From Bacteroidia bacterium (lineage in GTDB: Bacteria; Bacteroidota; Bacteroidia; Cytophagales; Cyclobacteriaceae), in assembly GCA_030432655.1 (NCBI GenBank), contig JAUILA010000007.1, positions 123,586 to 187,585 on the forward strand: a stretch of 64,000 nucleotides of DNA, in the 5' to 3' direction. Below, in pieces: positions 35,816 through 44,301 of this stretch. The notes under the pieces are model-generated. The model ran no database searches. It was not told the DNA's origin and saw only the letters and a list, made by a program, of their open reading frames with translations. The position numbers were made by a program, and so were the translations under genes. Position 1 is the first letter of the stretch, and every line of letters starts with the position of its first letter.

Positions 35816-37636
35816 TTATCTTGTAAAATAATTAGCGATCATCTCCAGCGAAATGATCGTATGGGTATTTCTTCCGTTCGGTGCAAAATTAGGATTTTCG
35901 CAGGCAAATAACTGCGCCACCAGCCCTTCCATTTCAGATTTATCCAGTGAGGCACCACTTTTCAGGCTTGTTCTGCGGGCCAGCGACCGCGCCAGATTCT
36001 CATTTCTGCCTATTTTAAGGGTATCCTGATGGTGCTTAAACTGGTCAATCAGCCCTTCCAGGATTTCGCGCTCATCACCGGCTCCTAAATCGGCCGGGAT
36101 TCCTTTGATCAGGAAATCATTTTTACCGAATTCCTCGATCATGAAGCCCAGCGCTCCCAATTCTTCACTCATATCCTTAACGAGGGAAGCGTCGCCCGGG
36201 TTTAAGGAAATGGTCTGTGGAAAAAGCGTTTGCTGAGATGCACCGGTACGGTTTTCCATGTTGCGCATGTATTTTTCAAAAAGAATACGCTCATGAGCTG
36301 CCTGCAGGTCTATGAGCATCATCCCGGACCTCACCTGGCTGATGATATATTTATCATGAAGGAGAAAAAGCCCTCGTTCGGTTTCGGACTGCTGACGGGT
36401 TTCTTCCTGGTTTATACGGCTCTCAAATCGCAATGCCCCCTCATCATGGCTGGGTTGCTCATCCTTCCATTCCTCCGGCCTGACCGCCTTTCCTGTATTT
36501 TCTTCAAATAATTTTTCCCAATGATCCAGATTCGGATCCTTTTCTACCCGGAACTGGCTGTAATGTTTATCCCTGATTGCTTCCCGTTCACTAATAAGCT
36601 TTTTCCCCAGGTTAATATCAGCGCCAAAGTCCAGGGCCGGGGTCAGGTTATGCCTCGATAGCGCCTGACGAACCGCCGCCTGAACGATCGCATAGACCAT
36701 CCGTTCATCATCAAATTTAATCTCAGTTTTGGTAGGATGAACATTCACGTCAATACGTGAAGGCGGAATGTCTATAAAAAGGACGTAAAAAGGAAAAGTC
36801 CCTTCCGGGATAAGACCTTCATAGGCATTGTTTACCGCATGGTGGAGGTAGGGGCTTTTGATAAACCTGCCGTTCACGAAAAAATACTGCTCCCCGCGTG
36901 TTTTTTTGACCGCATCCGGCGTTCCGGCATACCCGTGAAGGCGAACTTCCTCCGTCTCCTCTTCACAGGCGGCCAGCTGAGACTGATAATTTTTACCAAG
37001 CAGGCTTACTATCCGCTGACTGAGTTTCCCGGAATTCAGCCGGTGTAATTCCATATCATTCTGATACAGCGAAAAGGCAATTTCAGGGTAGCAGAGCGCC
37101 ACGCGCTGAAACTCTTCAACGATATGCCTCATTTCCACGGCATTCGATTTAAGGAAGTTCCTCCTCGCGGGCACATTGTAAAACAAGTTCTTCACAGTAA
37201 TGGAAGTGCCGGGGGTCATGGCACATGGCTCCTGTTTTTTTACCTCAGAAGCCTCCACGCAAATAAAAGTGCCCACTTCCTGGTCTGCCTGGCGCGAGCG
37301 GAGTTCCACCTGAGCAACTGCCGAGATGGAAGCCAGCGCTTCCCCCCGAAAGCCCATGGTCCGTATATTGAACAGGTCATCTGAACAGGTGATTTTTGAA
37401 GTCGCATGACGCTCCAGGCTCATTCGCGCATCCGTCTCACTCATTCCCTTGCCGTTGTCCACCACCTGGATGAACGTCTTCCCCGCGTCCTTTACGATCA
37501 CCTTGATCTCCTCCGCACCTGCGTCAATTGCATTCTCCAGCAACTCCTTAATAGCAGATGCCGGACGCTGGACCACTTCACCTGCCGCTATCTGGTTGGC
37601 CAGTGAGTCAGGAAGTAGTCGAATGAAGTCCGGCAT
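35816..37636 (-). CDS. mutL: DNA mismatch repair protein MutL
   Basis: MutL links mismatch recognition by MutS to strand removal. The 606 residues begin with the GHKL ATPase motifs: LLENAIDAGA, VDNGKGM and TMGFRGEALASI, followed by NVHPTKTEIKF. The C-terminal dimerisation domain reads LIDLQAAHERILFEKYM where endonuclease-type MutL has DQHA..E, and ENPNFAPNGRNT in place of C-P-H-G-R-P. The metal-binding set of the nicking enzyme is therefore incomplete. It is co-transcribed with two rhomboids downstream and a small membrane protein upstream. Confidence 0.95.
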   Translation of the reverse strand: MPDFIRLLPDSLANQIAAGEVVQRPASAIKELLENAIDAGAEEIKVIVKDAGKTFIQVVDNGKGMSETDARMSLERHATSKITCSDDLFNIRTMGFRGEALASISAVAQVELRSRQADQEVGTFICVEASEVKKQEPCAMTPGTSITVKNLFYNVPARRNFLKSNAVEMRHIVEEFQRVALCYPEIAFSLYQNDMELHRLNSGKLSQRIVSLLGKNYQSQLAACEEETEEVRLHGYAGTPDAVKKTRGEQYFFVNGRFIKSPYLHHAVNNAYEGLIPEGTFPFYVLFIDIPPSRIDVNVHPTKTEIKFDDERMVYAIVQAAVRQALSRHNLTPALDFGADINLGKKLISEREAIRDKHYSQFRVEKDPNLDHWEKLFEENTGKAVRPEEWKDEQPSHDEGALRFESRINQEETRQQSETERGLFLLHDKYIISQVRSGMMLIDLQAAHERILFEKYMRNMENRTGASQQTLFPQTISLNPGDASLVKDMSEELGALGFMIEEFGKNDFLIKGIPADLGAGDEREILEGLIDQFKHHQDTLKIGRNENLARSLARRTSLKSGASLDKSEMEGLVAQLFACENPNFAPNGRNTHTIISLEMIANYFTR

Positions 37637-37651
37637 GGATTGAAAAGGGGT

Positions 37652-38005
37652 TTAAATGATCCGTTTTATCTTGAGGTACAATAATAGGGAAGAAAGCAAT
37701 AAAATGATATAAACCGCGATGTTTCCAAAATAGAGGAATCCACCGATCAGGCCGATCAGCAGCAGCAGGATCACCAGCTGCATGATATTCATACCGCCAC
37801 GCTTTGAGGCACGCCTGGTAAAAGCCCCCTGCAACCGGGACGAATTGGCGTGAGGTACATCCGGCATTTCTGAGCCACCACTTTTCAGCTCTGCCCGGAT
37901 CCTGGAAGTCCGGGCATCAATTTCCTCTTTCACCGGGTCGTAATACCTGGGTTCAATTCTGAATCGCTGGTGACTGGCAGGGCGGAATAGAGATGGGAAC
38001 TTCAT
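37652..38005 (-). CDS. Small conserved-looking membrane protein of the mutL operon
   Basis: I cannot assign a function. The 117-residue protein starts MKFPSLFRPASHQRFRIEP, then YYDPVKEEIDARTSRI, and has a basic stretch (FTRRASKRGG) before two hydrophobic segments at the C-terminus (LVILLLLIGLIGGFLYFG and AVYIILLLSSLLLYLKI). The topology would leave the N-terminal ~70 residues in the cytoplasm. It sits 15 bp upstream of mutL and is likely the first gene of that operon. Confidence 0.7.
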   Translation of the reverse strand: MKFPSLFRPASHQRFRIEPRYYDPVKEEIDARTSRIRAELKSGGSEMPDVPHANSSRLQGAFTRRASKRGGMNIMQLVILLLLIGLIGGFLYFGNIAVYIILLLSSLLLYLKIKRII

Positions 38006-38150
38006 GATAATTCGTCTTTTTTACTAATAATCTCACATTGTAGTTTAGCCACGAAATGAAGATTATTTCTTACCTTAGAATTTCGTAAATTCCAATTTTT
38101 TAATACACAAAGATACTTTTTTACGTTAACTATAAACAACGAACGGCTGC

Positions 38151-41069
38151 ATGATCAAAAAAGTTTTTAGCGCCTTCTTTTCGTACTTTTTTCTAATTCT
38201 GCTCTGTAATCCATTTAACTCCTTTTCACAGGAACGTGTTCCGGATATTACCCAGAAGCAATGGGTGGATAGTGTCTATGAAGCTCTTTCCCCGGAGCAA
38301 CGTATAGGTCAGTTATTTATGATTGCTGCTTACAGCAATAAAACCCCTGCCTATGAAGAAGAATTAATTACCTTCGTAAAGAACTACCAGCCAGGTGGCA
38401 TTCTCTTTATGCAAGGGGGACCGGTCCGCCAGGCGAAGCTTACCAATACACTTCAGGACAACGCGCCTGTGCCCCTGATGATCGGTATGGATCTCGAATG
38501 GGGCTTACCCATGCGACTCGACAGCACGATCACTTTTCCCCGCCAGATGATCCTTGGCGCCCTTAACAACGACAGTCTGATCTATGCGATGGGAGCCGAG
38601 ATCGCCAGGCAGATGAAAATACTTGGCATTCATGCGAATTTCGCACCTGTGGCGGACGTTAACAACCGGCCTGATAATCCGGTCATTGGCACGCGTTCCT
38701 TTGGTGAGAACAAATTGATTGTGGCCCGAAAAGCCATCGCCTATGCCAGGGGGCTGCAGGATCACGGCGTGCTGTCTGTGGCCAAACATTTTCCCGGCCA
38801 CGGGGATACCAATGTCGACAGCCACCAGGCACTTCCTGTGCTGCCTTATTCAAAAGAACGCCTTGATACGCTTGAAACTGTGCCTTTCAGAAGGCTGGTT
38901 GCCCGGAATATTGGCGGGATCATGACCGGCCACCTGATGGTGCCCGCTATGGAGCCAAACGGACTGCCGGCATCGCTTTCACCTGTGATTACCGACGATT
39001 ACCTGCGTAAAGAAATGAATTTTGACGGCCTTGTCTTTACCGACGCACTGAATATGAAAGCCGTTACTGATAATTTTAAGGACGGAGATGCCGAGCTGAA
39101 AGCATTCATGGCCGGAGCGGATGTATTGCTGTTCTCGGAGAATATGCCAGCCGCCGCCCGCCTGATTTCGGAAGCAGTTGAAAAAAAGAAATCCCTGCAA
39201 AAACAACTGGAGACAAGCGTGAAACGCATTCTCCAGCAAAAATACCAGCTGGGCCTCCGTTCCACTCCCCGGATCAACACCGACAACCTTTTGCTCCGGC
39301 TGAACGCCGCTCAAGGAGATTTGCTTGCCCTGGAGATGTACAAACAGGCCATCACTGTGGTTTCTGACAATTCTGAAATTCTCCCGGTAAGGGTTCTCGA
39401 CAACAGGCATATCGCCTCGGTGATATTTGGTGAGGGAGAACCGTTTGAGAATCATCTGCAGCGCTATTCCAGAATCACCCAGTTTGATAATAATTCTTCC
39501 TACGAAGAACTTGCCAAACAACTGCCGGATTTTGACCTGGTGATTGTGGGCATCATGGACCGAAAAAGTATCCCGGATGAAAAAACGCTCAGGCTGCTGC
39601 GGGAGCTCGATAAGAAAACGAACGTAGTCATAAGCAGCTTTATTAGTCCGTACGAGTTAGCCCCGCTTGAAGATTTTAACACGTTGCTTTGTGCGTACAC
39701 GGCCGATGAACGGGCCCAGCTCGCATCAGCCGAAGTAATATTCGGAGGCGTAACTGCCAGTGGAAAGCTTCCGGTGGCTGTATCAGAGACCTATCCGGCC
39801 GGAACGGGGATCCGCAAGCCGGCTATTGGCAGGCTTTCTTTTCATTTGCCGGAAGCGGCAGGGATGGACAGCAGGTCACTTCAAAAAATTGATGCCCTCG
39901 TAGGGGAGGCAATCGGTGACCAGGCGACCCCCGGATGCCAGGTACTCATTGCCAAGCAGGGGAAGGTGGTTTACAGTAAGTCATTCGGTTATTACACTTA
40001 TGACAGTATTAAACCTGTTTCTGACCGGACTATTTATGACCTGGCCTCCCTTACCAAGGTTCTTTCCACGACCCAGGCTGTGATGTTCCTTGAAGAGCGT
40101 GGACTTATTGACCTGGACAAGAAATTGTCGTCTTATCTGCCTGAGCTAAAAGGATCTAATAAGGAGGATATGATCATCCGGGATATAATGACGCACCAGG
40201 CCGGGCTCTGGACGTATGTTCCCTTCTGGGCACAAACGGTTGACAAGAAGTACAATTATCTTCCTGAGTATTACAGCAGAACCCAGAACCCTGAATTCTC
40301 CATCAAAGTCAGAGACAACCTGTTCACCTCACCCGCAGTCCGCGACAGCATATGGCAATGGGTGATTGACAGCCGCCTCCGGAAACAGGAACCCGGAGGG
40401 TTTTACGACTACAAATATTCAGATCTGGGGTTTTATATGTTACAGCGGATGGTGGAAAAACTTACCAACCAACCCCTGGATGAATTCATGCAACAGAATT
40501 TTTATGATCCGCTGGGCATGGCATCTACAGGATATAAGCCGCTTGAACGCTTCTCTGCCATCAGGATTGCACCAACAGAGCAGGACGAAATATTCCGCCG
40601 GGCCCTGATTGCAGGGATGGTACATGACCAGGGGGCCGCCCTGTACGGAGGTGTTGCCGGGCATGCCGGGCTGTTCAGTACTTCCATCGACATCGCCAAA
40701 CTGGCGCAAATGCTGCTGCAGGACGGCGAATACGGCGGGAATCAGTACTTTCATAAAAAGACTATCGAGCGGTTCACACAACAGCAATATGACAGCAATC
40801 GCCGGGGACTTGGCTGGGATAAACCATTACACGGAGAATGGTACGGTCCGACTGCCGAACAAGCCAGTAAAGACACATTCGGGCACACAGGTTTTACAGG
40901 AACAGCTGTATGGGTTGACCCTGAATTTGACCTGATTTATGTATTTTTGTCAAACCGGATTCATCCTGATGCTTCCAATACCAAACTTCTGAAGGACAAT
41001 ACACGTACCAGAATTCAGGAAGTCATCTATGATTCAATCTGGAAATACAGGAGTACACAAGTGAACTGA
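38151..41069 (+). CDS. Glycoside hydrolase family 3 (NagZ-like) fused to beta-lactamase-fold domain
   Basis: The 972-residue exported protein (signal peptide to about residue 26) combines two enzymes. Residues ~30-370 are a GH3 beta-N-acetylglucosaminidase domain with SVAKHFPGHGDTNVDSHQ, the NagZ loop holding the His/Asp pair, and FDGLVFTDALNMKAV. Residues ~400-570 form the second GH3 domain. Residues ~590-972 are a serine beta-lactamase/PBP-like domain: the SxxK motif in DLASLTKVLS, YKYSDLGF as the YxN-like motif, and GHTGFTGTAVWVDP. It probably acts in the periplasm on peptidoglycan fragments. This fusion is known in Bacteroidota. bshA follows by 5 bp. Confidence 0.93.
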   Translation: MIKKVFSAFFSYFFLILLCNPFNSFSQERVPDITQKQWVDSVYEALSPEQRIGQLFMIAAYSNKTPAYEEELITFVKNYQPGGILFMQGGPVRQAKLTNTLQDNAPVPLMIGMDLEWGLPMRLDSTITFPRQMILGALNNDSLIYAMGAEIARQMKILGIHANFAPVADVNNRPDNPVIGTRSFGENKLIVARKAIAYARGLQDHGVLSVAKHFPGHGDTNVDSHQALPVLPYSKERLDTLETVPFRRLVARNIGGIMTGHLMVPAMEPNGLPASLSPVITDDYLRKEMNFDGLVFTDALNMKAVTDNFKDGDAELKAFMAGADVLLFSENMPAAARLISEAVEKKKSLQKQLETSVKRILQQKYQLGLRSTPRINTDNLLLRLNAAQGDLLALEMYKQAITVVSDNSEILPVRVLDNRHIASVIFGEGEPFENHLQRYSRITQFDNNSSYEELAKQLPDFDLVIVGIMDRKSIPDEKTLRLLRELDKKTNVVISSFISPYELAPLEDFNTLLCAYTADERAQLASAEVIFGGVTASGKLPVAVSETYPAGTGIRKPAIGRLSFHLPEAAGMDSRSLQKIDALVGEAIGDQATPGCQVLIAKQGKVVYSKSFGYYTYDSIKPVSDRTIYDLASLTKVLSTTQAVMFLEERGLIDLDKKLSSYLPELKGSNKEDMIIRDIMTHQAGLWTYVPFWAQTVDKKYNYLPEYYSRTQNPEFSIKVRDNLFTSPAVRDSIWQWVIDSRLRKQEPGGFYDYKYSDLGFYMLQRMVEKLTNQPLDEFMQQNFYDPLGMASTGYKPLERFSAIRIAPTEQDEIFRRALIAGMVHDQGAALYGGVAGHAGLFSTSIDIAKLAQMLLQDGEYGGNQYFHKKTIERFTQQQYDSNRRGLGWDKPLHGEWYGPTAEQASKDTFGHTGFTGTAVWVDPEFDLIYVFLSNRIHPDASNTKLLKDNTRTRIQEVIYDSIWKYRSTQVN

Positions 41070-41074
41070 GCTGA

Positions 41075-42232
41075 ATGAAAAATCTTATGAATATTGGCAT
41101 TGTCTGCTACCCAACCTTCGGGGGCAGCGGTGTCGTAGCCACCGAACTCGGTATAGGGCTGGCCAAAGAAGGGCACCGGGTACATTTCATTACCTATTCC
41201 CAGCCCACCCGGCTGAGTTTCTTCAATGAGAATCTCTTCTACCACGAAGTGGACATCAGAAGCTATCCCTTGTTTGTATATCCTCCGTACGAGCTCGCCC
41301 TGGCCAGTAAAATGGTGGATGTGGTTAAATATGAGAAACTTGACCTGCTTCATGTACATTATGCGATCCCGCATGCTTCCGCTGCCTACATGGCCAAACA
41401 AATCCTTGCCACACATGGGATAAAGATCCCGGTTGTAACTACACTGCACGGAACAGACATTACCCTGGTCGGAAAGGATGCCTCGTACGAACCGGTTGTG
41501 ACATTCAGTATTAACCAGTCTGATGGGGTAACAGCCGTTTCAGATGATCTGAAGAAGGACACCTACGAGCATTTCGATATCACCAAGGATATTCGTGTCA
41601 TACCGAATTTCATTGACCTAAGCCGATTCAAAAAGCAAAAAAAGGAACACTTCAAAAAAGCGATTTGTCCGAACGATGAAGCACTCATTGTACACACTTC
41701 AAACTTCAGGAAGGTAAAACGTGTCGATGATGTGGTGCGGGTTTTTAATAACGTACGAAGGGAAATTCCCGCCAAGCTCCTGCTGGTGGGTGACGGACCT
41801 GAAAGAAAGAACATTGAAAGCCTGTGCCGGGAACTGGGAACCTGTGACGACATCCGTTTTCTCGGGAAACTGGACCAGGTGGAAGAAGTTCTTTCCGTGG
41901 CCGATTTGTTTATCATGCCGTCAGAAAAGGAGAGCTTCGGTCTTGCTGCCCTGGAAGCCATGGCTTGTGAAGTGCCGGTCATCTCGACCAATACGGGCGG
42001 ATTGCCGGAGCTGAATGTGCATGGTGAAACCGGATTTCTGAGTAACGTCGGAGATGTGGAGGATATGACAAAAAACGCGCTGATCATCCTTGATAAGGAA
42101 AATTTACCGCGCTTTAAAGAGAATGCACTTACCCGGGCCAAGCAATTCGAAATCTCCAGGATAATGCCGCTGTACGAAGCATTTTACGAGGAAATCCTGG
42201 AGCAAACCAGTTCCGTACAAAAAATCCGCTGA
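41075..42232 (+). CDS. bshA: N-acetyl-alpha-D-glucosaminyl L-malate synthase BshA
   Basis: BshA joins UDP-GlcNAc and L-malate in the first step of bacillithiol synthesis, the thiol that replaces glutathione in Bacteroidota and Firmicutes. The 385-residue GT4 glycosyltransferase begins IGIVCYPTFGGSGVVATELG, followed by DLLHVHYAIPHA, VTTLHGTDITLVG, FRKVKRVDDVV and the GT4 donor loop MPSEKESFGLAALEAMACEV. Length and motifs match BshA well. Other bsh genes are not in the window. It starts 5 bp after the GH3/beta-lactamase gene. Confidence 0.94.
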   Translation: MKNLMNIGIVCYPTFGGSGVVATELGIGLAKEGHRVHFITYSQPTRLSFFNENLFYHEVDIRSYPLFVYPPYELALASKMVDVVKYEKLDLLHVHYAIPHASAAYMAKQILATHGIKIPVVTTLHGTDITLVGKDASYEPVVTFSINQSDGVTAVSDDLKKDTYEHFDITKDIRVIPNFIDLSRFKKQKKEHFKKAICPNDEALIVHTSNFRKVKRVDDVVRVFNNVRREIPAKLLLVGDGPERKNIESLCRELGTCDDIRFLGKLDQVEEVLSVADLFIMPSEKESFGLAALEAMACEVPVISTNTGGLPELNVHGETGFLSNVGDVEDMTKNALIILDKENLPRFKENALTRAKQFEISRIMPLYEAFYEEILEQTSSVQKIR

Positions 42233-42264
42233 CCGTTCATCAATTATATTTACTCGTGAAACAT

Positions 42265-42294
42265 GTTGATTTCACATTCGTTATATTATTTTTG
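42265..42294 (+). promoter_or_regulatory. Bacteroidota-type promoter before the fatty acid hydroxylase
   Basis: TATTTTTG (42287-42294) is an exact TAnnTTTG match. GTTG (42265-42268) lies 18 bp upstream as a one-mismatch -33 element. Transcription would start near 42300, about 22 bp before the ATG. Confidence 0.55.
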
Positions 42295-42321
42295 TAACAG
42301 TGATATCAACATTTTGAAGCT

Positions 42322-42939
42322 ATGAACGATACACAAAACGTGTCGAAACCTCAAAATAAAGGAACCAAACAGTTATTCGAGAATAAGTTACTTGAGAAAC
42401 TCTCACGTACGCATATTGCGATACCCATTACCCTTTTCGTACTATATTCTGTAGGACTGCTGCTCTGGAGTGTTTTCAATACGAGCCTGCCAGCCTGGGA
42501 AACAGTGACCTTCTTTTTTGTAGGATTATTGGTTTTTACTCTTATTGAATACCTTGTCCACCGTTATGTCTTCCACATGGAGCCTACGAGTGACTTAAAG
42601 CGAAAGATTGCGTATAATTTTCATGGTGTTCACCATGATTATCCCAAGGATAAGGATCGCCTGGCAATGCCTCCGATAGCAAGTATTACGATTTCAACCA
42701 TTCTCCTTTTCCTTCTGAGGCTGGTAATCGGAGACTATACGTTTGCCTTTTTACCGGGGTTTCTGATTGGTTACGCAAGTTATTTATTTGTGCATTACAT
42801 TGTACATGCCTATCGCCCGCCGAAAAATGTCTTTAAAATACTGTGGGTACACCATGGAATACATCATTATAAGCGTCAGGACGCGGCCTTTGGGGTTTCA
42901 TCTCCACTCTGGGACGTGATTTTCCGTACCATGCCTTAA
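42322..42939 (+). CDS. Fatty acid hydroxylase / sterol desaturase family membrane protein
   Basis: The 205-residue membrane protein has four hydrophobic segments and the histidine clusters of the di-iron hydroxylase superfamily: HRYVFHM, HGVHHDYPKD, HYIVHAY and HHGIHHYKRQD. These bind two irons that insert oxygen into a C-H bond of a lipid, as in fatty acid 2-hydroxylases and carotenoid hydroxylases. In Bacteroidota, 2-hydroxylated acyl chains on sphingolipids or ornithine lipids are plausible products, but this is inference. The GNAT-like gene follows by 3 bp. Confidence 0.85.
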   Translation: MNDTQNVSKPQNKGTKQLFENKLLEKLSRTHIAIPITLFVLYSVGLLLWSVFNTSLPAWETVTFFFVGLLVFTLIEYLVHRYVFHMEPTSDLKRKIAYNFHGVHHDYPKDKDRLAMPPIASITISTILLFLLRLVIGDYTFAFLPGFLIGYASYLFVHYIVHAYRPPKNVFKILWVHHGIHHYKRQDAAFGVSSPLWDVIFRTMP

Positions 42940-42942
42940 AGC

Positions 42943-43851
42943 ATGAAGCTGCGGAAAAGGGATAGATTCAGCACATCTGCCGAAGAACGATTTTTCTTTC
43001 ACAACGAATCCTTTCTGTTTTACAGGGAGGATTCTTTTTTTTATGAATGGGAAGAAGATGGAGAATACATCAGAATTCCGTTTCGGACTGAAGGTCCGTT
43101 GATGAACAGTCTCACGTTCAGTTCCTTTGGTGGTTTTGACTTGTCTGAAACCATTGATAAAACTCAGCTGGGGCAATTCCTGATGCAAATGGAGCACATG
43201 CCGGAGACTGGCATTGAACGTATCCGCATCCGCACCTTTCCTGCATGTTATTCTCCCGCTAAATGGGAAATACAGCATAACGCTTTGCTGGAAGCAGGCT
43301 ACAAGGTTCTGATCCAGGATGTCAATATGCACCTCAATGTCGGACAAAGTTCTTTCCGAAGTTTACTGGCTTCCACCGAAAAAAGATACCTGAACCGGGC
43401 ACAAAAGGAAAAATGGCTCTTCAAAAAGCTGGATTGGCGGGAATACCTTACGGATTGTTACGACCTTTTTCTGGAAGCGAGAGCGCATAAAGGATATCCG
43501 ATCTCCATGAATCTGACCGATTTAGAGGATATGTACCGGCATTTTCCTGATGAATTCCTGCTATTCGGTGTTTTTCACGCAGGTACATTAATTGCGTCAG
43601 CTACTTGTATTCGAGTTAATTCAGGTATTCTCTATGTATTTTACCACGGAGACCGTATCACCTACAGGGCAAAGAGCCCGGTAGTATCGCTGTATTCCGG
43701 CCTGTATGACTTTGCCAGGTCAAACGGAATGACCATCCTCGACCAGGGCATATGTACCCACATGGGGGTTGTAAACGAAGGACTTTGCAGATTTAAGCAA
43801 AATCTCGGGGGTATAGAATCACCGAAGATTACCTATGAGAAAGAAATTTGA
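42943..43851 (+). CDS. GNAT/FemAB-like acetyltransferase-fold protein
   Basis: The 302-residue protein looks like a member of the GNAT_acetyltransf_6/FemAB-like group: a divergent first half (residues 1-130, with FTFSSFGGFDLSE-type strands), then FRSLLASTEKRYLNRAQK, DCYDLFLEARAHKGYPI and a C-terminal GNAT core with ASATCIRVNSGILYVFYHG and SLYSGLYDFARSNGMTILDQG. The substrate is unknown. As it is 3 bp after the fatty acid hydroxylase gene, it could act on the same lipid or on another envelope component. A bidirectional terminator follows. Confidence 0.65.
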   Translation: MKLRKRDRFSTSAEERFFFHNESFLFYREDSFFYEWEEDGEYIRIPFRTEGPLMNSLTFSSFGGFDLSETIDKTQLGQFLMQMEHMPETGIERIRIRTFPACYSPAKWEIQHNALLEAGYKVLIQDVNMHLNVGQSSFRSLLASTEKRYLNRAQKEKWLFKKLDWREYLTDCYDLFLEARAHKGYPISMNLTDLEDMYRHFPDEFLLFGVFHAGTLIASATCIRVNSGILYVFYHGDRITYRAKSPVVSLYSGLYDFARSNGMTILDQGICTHMGVVNEGLCRFKQNLGGIESPKITYEKEI

Positions 43852-43862
43852 AAACCGGGCAC

Positions 43863-43892
43863 AAAAAAACCCCGAACGAATCGGGGTTTTTT
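43863..43892. terminator. Bidirectional Rho-independent terminator
   Basis: A symmetric stem AAAAAACCCCGA (43864-43875) and TCGGGGTTTTTT (43881-43892) with a 5-nt loop gives a GC core and a T run on both strands. It closes the GNAT-like gene on the plus strand and the tiny two-gene transcript on the minus strand, whose last codon abuts it. Confidence 0.9.
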
Positions 43893-43993
43893 CAAGCACT
43901 TTTTTTATTGTACCTTTTGTACCGGTAGTAAAAAATGTCACCTATCCAATGGATTAGTTTAAGATTCATTATGAACTTAAAAACCTTTTTCAT
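43892..43993 (-). CDS. 33-residue basic peptide, second gene of a tiny operon
   Basis: An ATG at 43993 overlaps the stop of the small lipoprotein gene as ATGA, and the frame ends at 43892, at the edge of the terminator. The product starts MKKVFKFIMNLKLIHWIGD and ends IFYYRYKRYNKKSA. It is strongly basic (about ten Lys/Arg) and aromatic, and could form an amphipathic helix at a membrane surface. I know no family for it. The overlap with the gene before it and the terminator right after it support translation, but at this length chance cannot be ruled out. Confidence 0.45.
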   Translation of the reverse strand: MKKVFKFIMNLKLIHWIGDIFYYRYKRYNKKSA

Positions 43994-44118
43994 AGGCGAT
44001 TTAAGTCCTTCTCAGTCTTTTCAGGCTCTGGAGCCTTTGTATATGTCGGACACGTGTAACTGGCACATGAAGAAATAAACAAAGCCAGAGCAAACAGAAC
44101 CAATACAGACTTTTTCAT
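43990..44118 (-). CDS. 42-residue lipoprotein
   Basis: On the minus strand an ATG at 44118 opens a 42-residue frame. It begins MKKSVLVLFALALFISSC, a complete lipoprotein signal with lipobox ISSC (Cys18), and the mature part is only ~25 residues: CASYTCPTYTKAP followed by EPEKTEKDLNRL. Tiny Cys-x-x-tail lipoproteins of this shape are common in Bacteroidota and normally left out of annotations. The function is unknown. It is followed with ATGA overlap by a 33-residue frame and then by a terminator. Confidence 0.7.
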   Translation of the reverse strand: MKKSVLVLFALALFISSCASYTCPTYTKAPEPEKTEKDLNRL

Positions 44119-44301
44119 AGGTCAAAAAATTAAGTTTCCGGTTAAAATTATATTTTCAAATATGGGGATAATATATTTCCCGTAAAGGTCAAAAAAGGAG
44201 CATTTCTTACACACAAATGAAAATTTCATTTTATGTTTATTCACTGTAAGGAACAGAAACCCCCGCCACCCGGTTTAACAATAAAGAGAATCTAAGCAGC
44301 T
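44119..44301. other. Divergent intergenic region before the VWA gene
   Basis: This AT-rich gap of 183 bp should hold the promoters of the small lipoprotein (minus) and the VWA protein (plus). The minus strand has CATATTTG, one base off the -7 consensus. I see no convincing plus-strand promoter and no other open frame. Confidence 0.35.
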
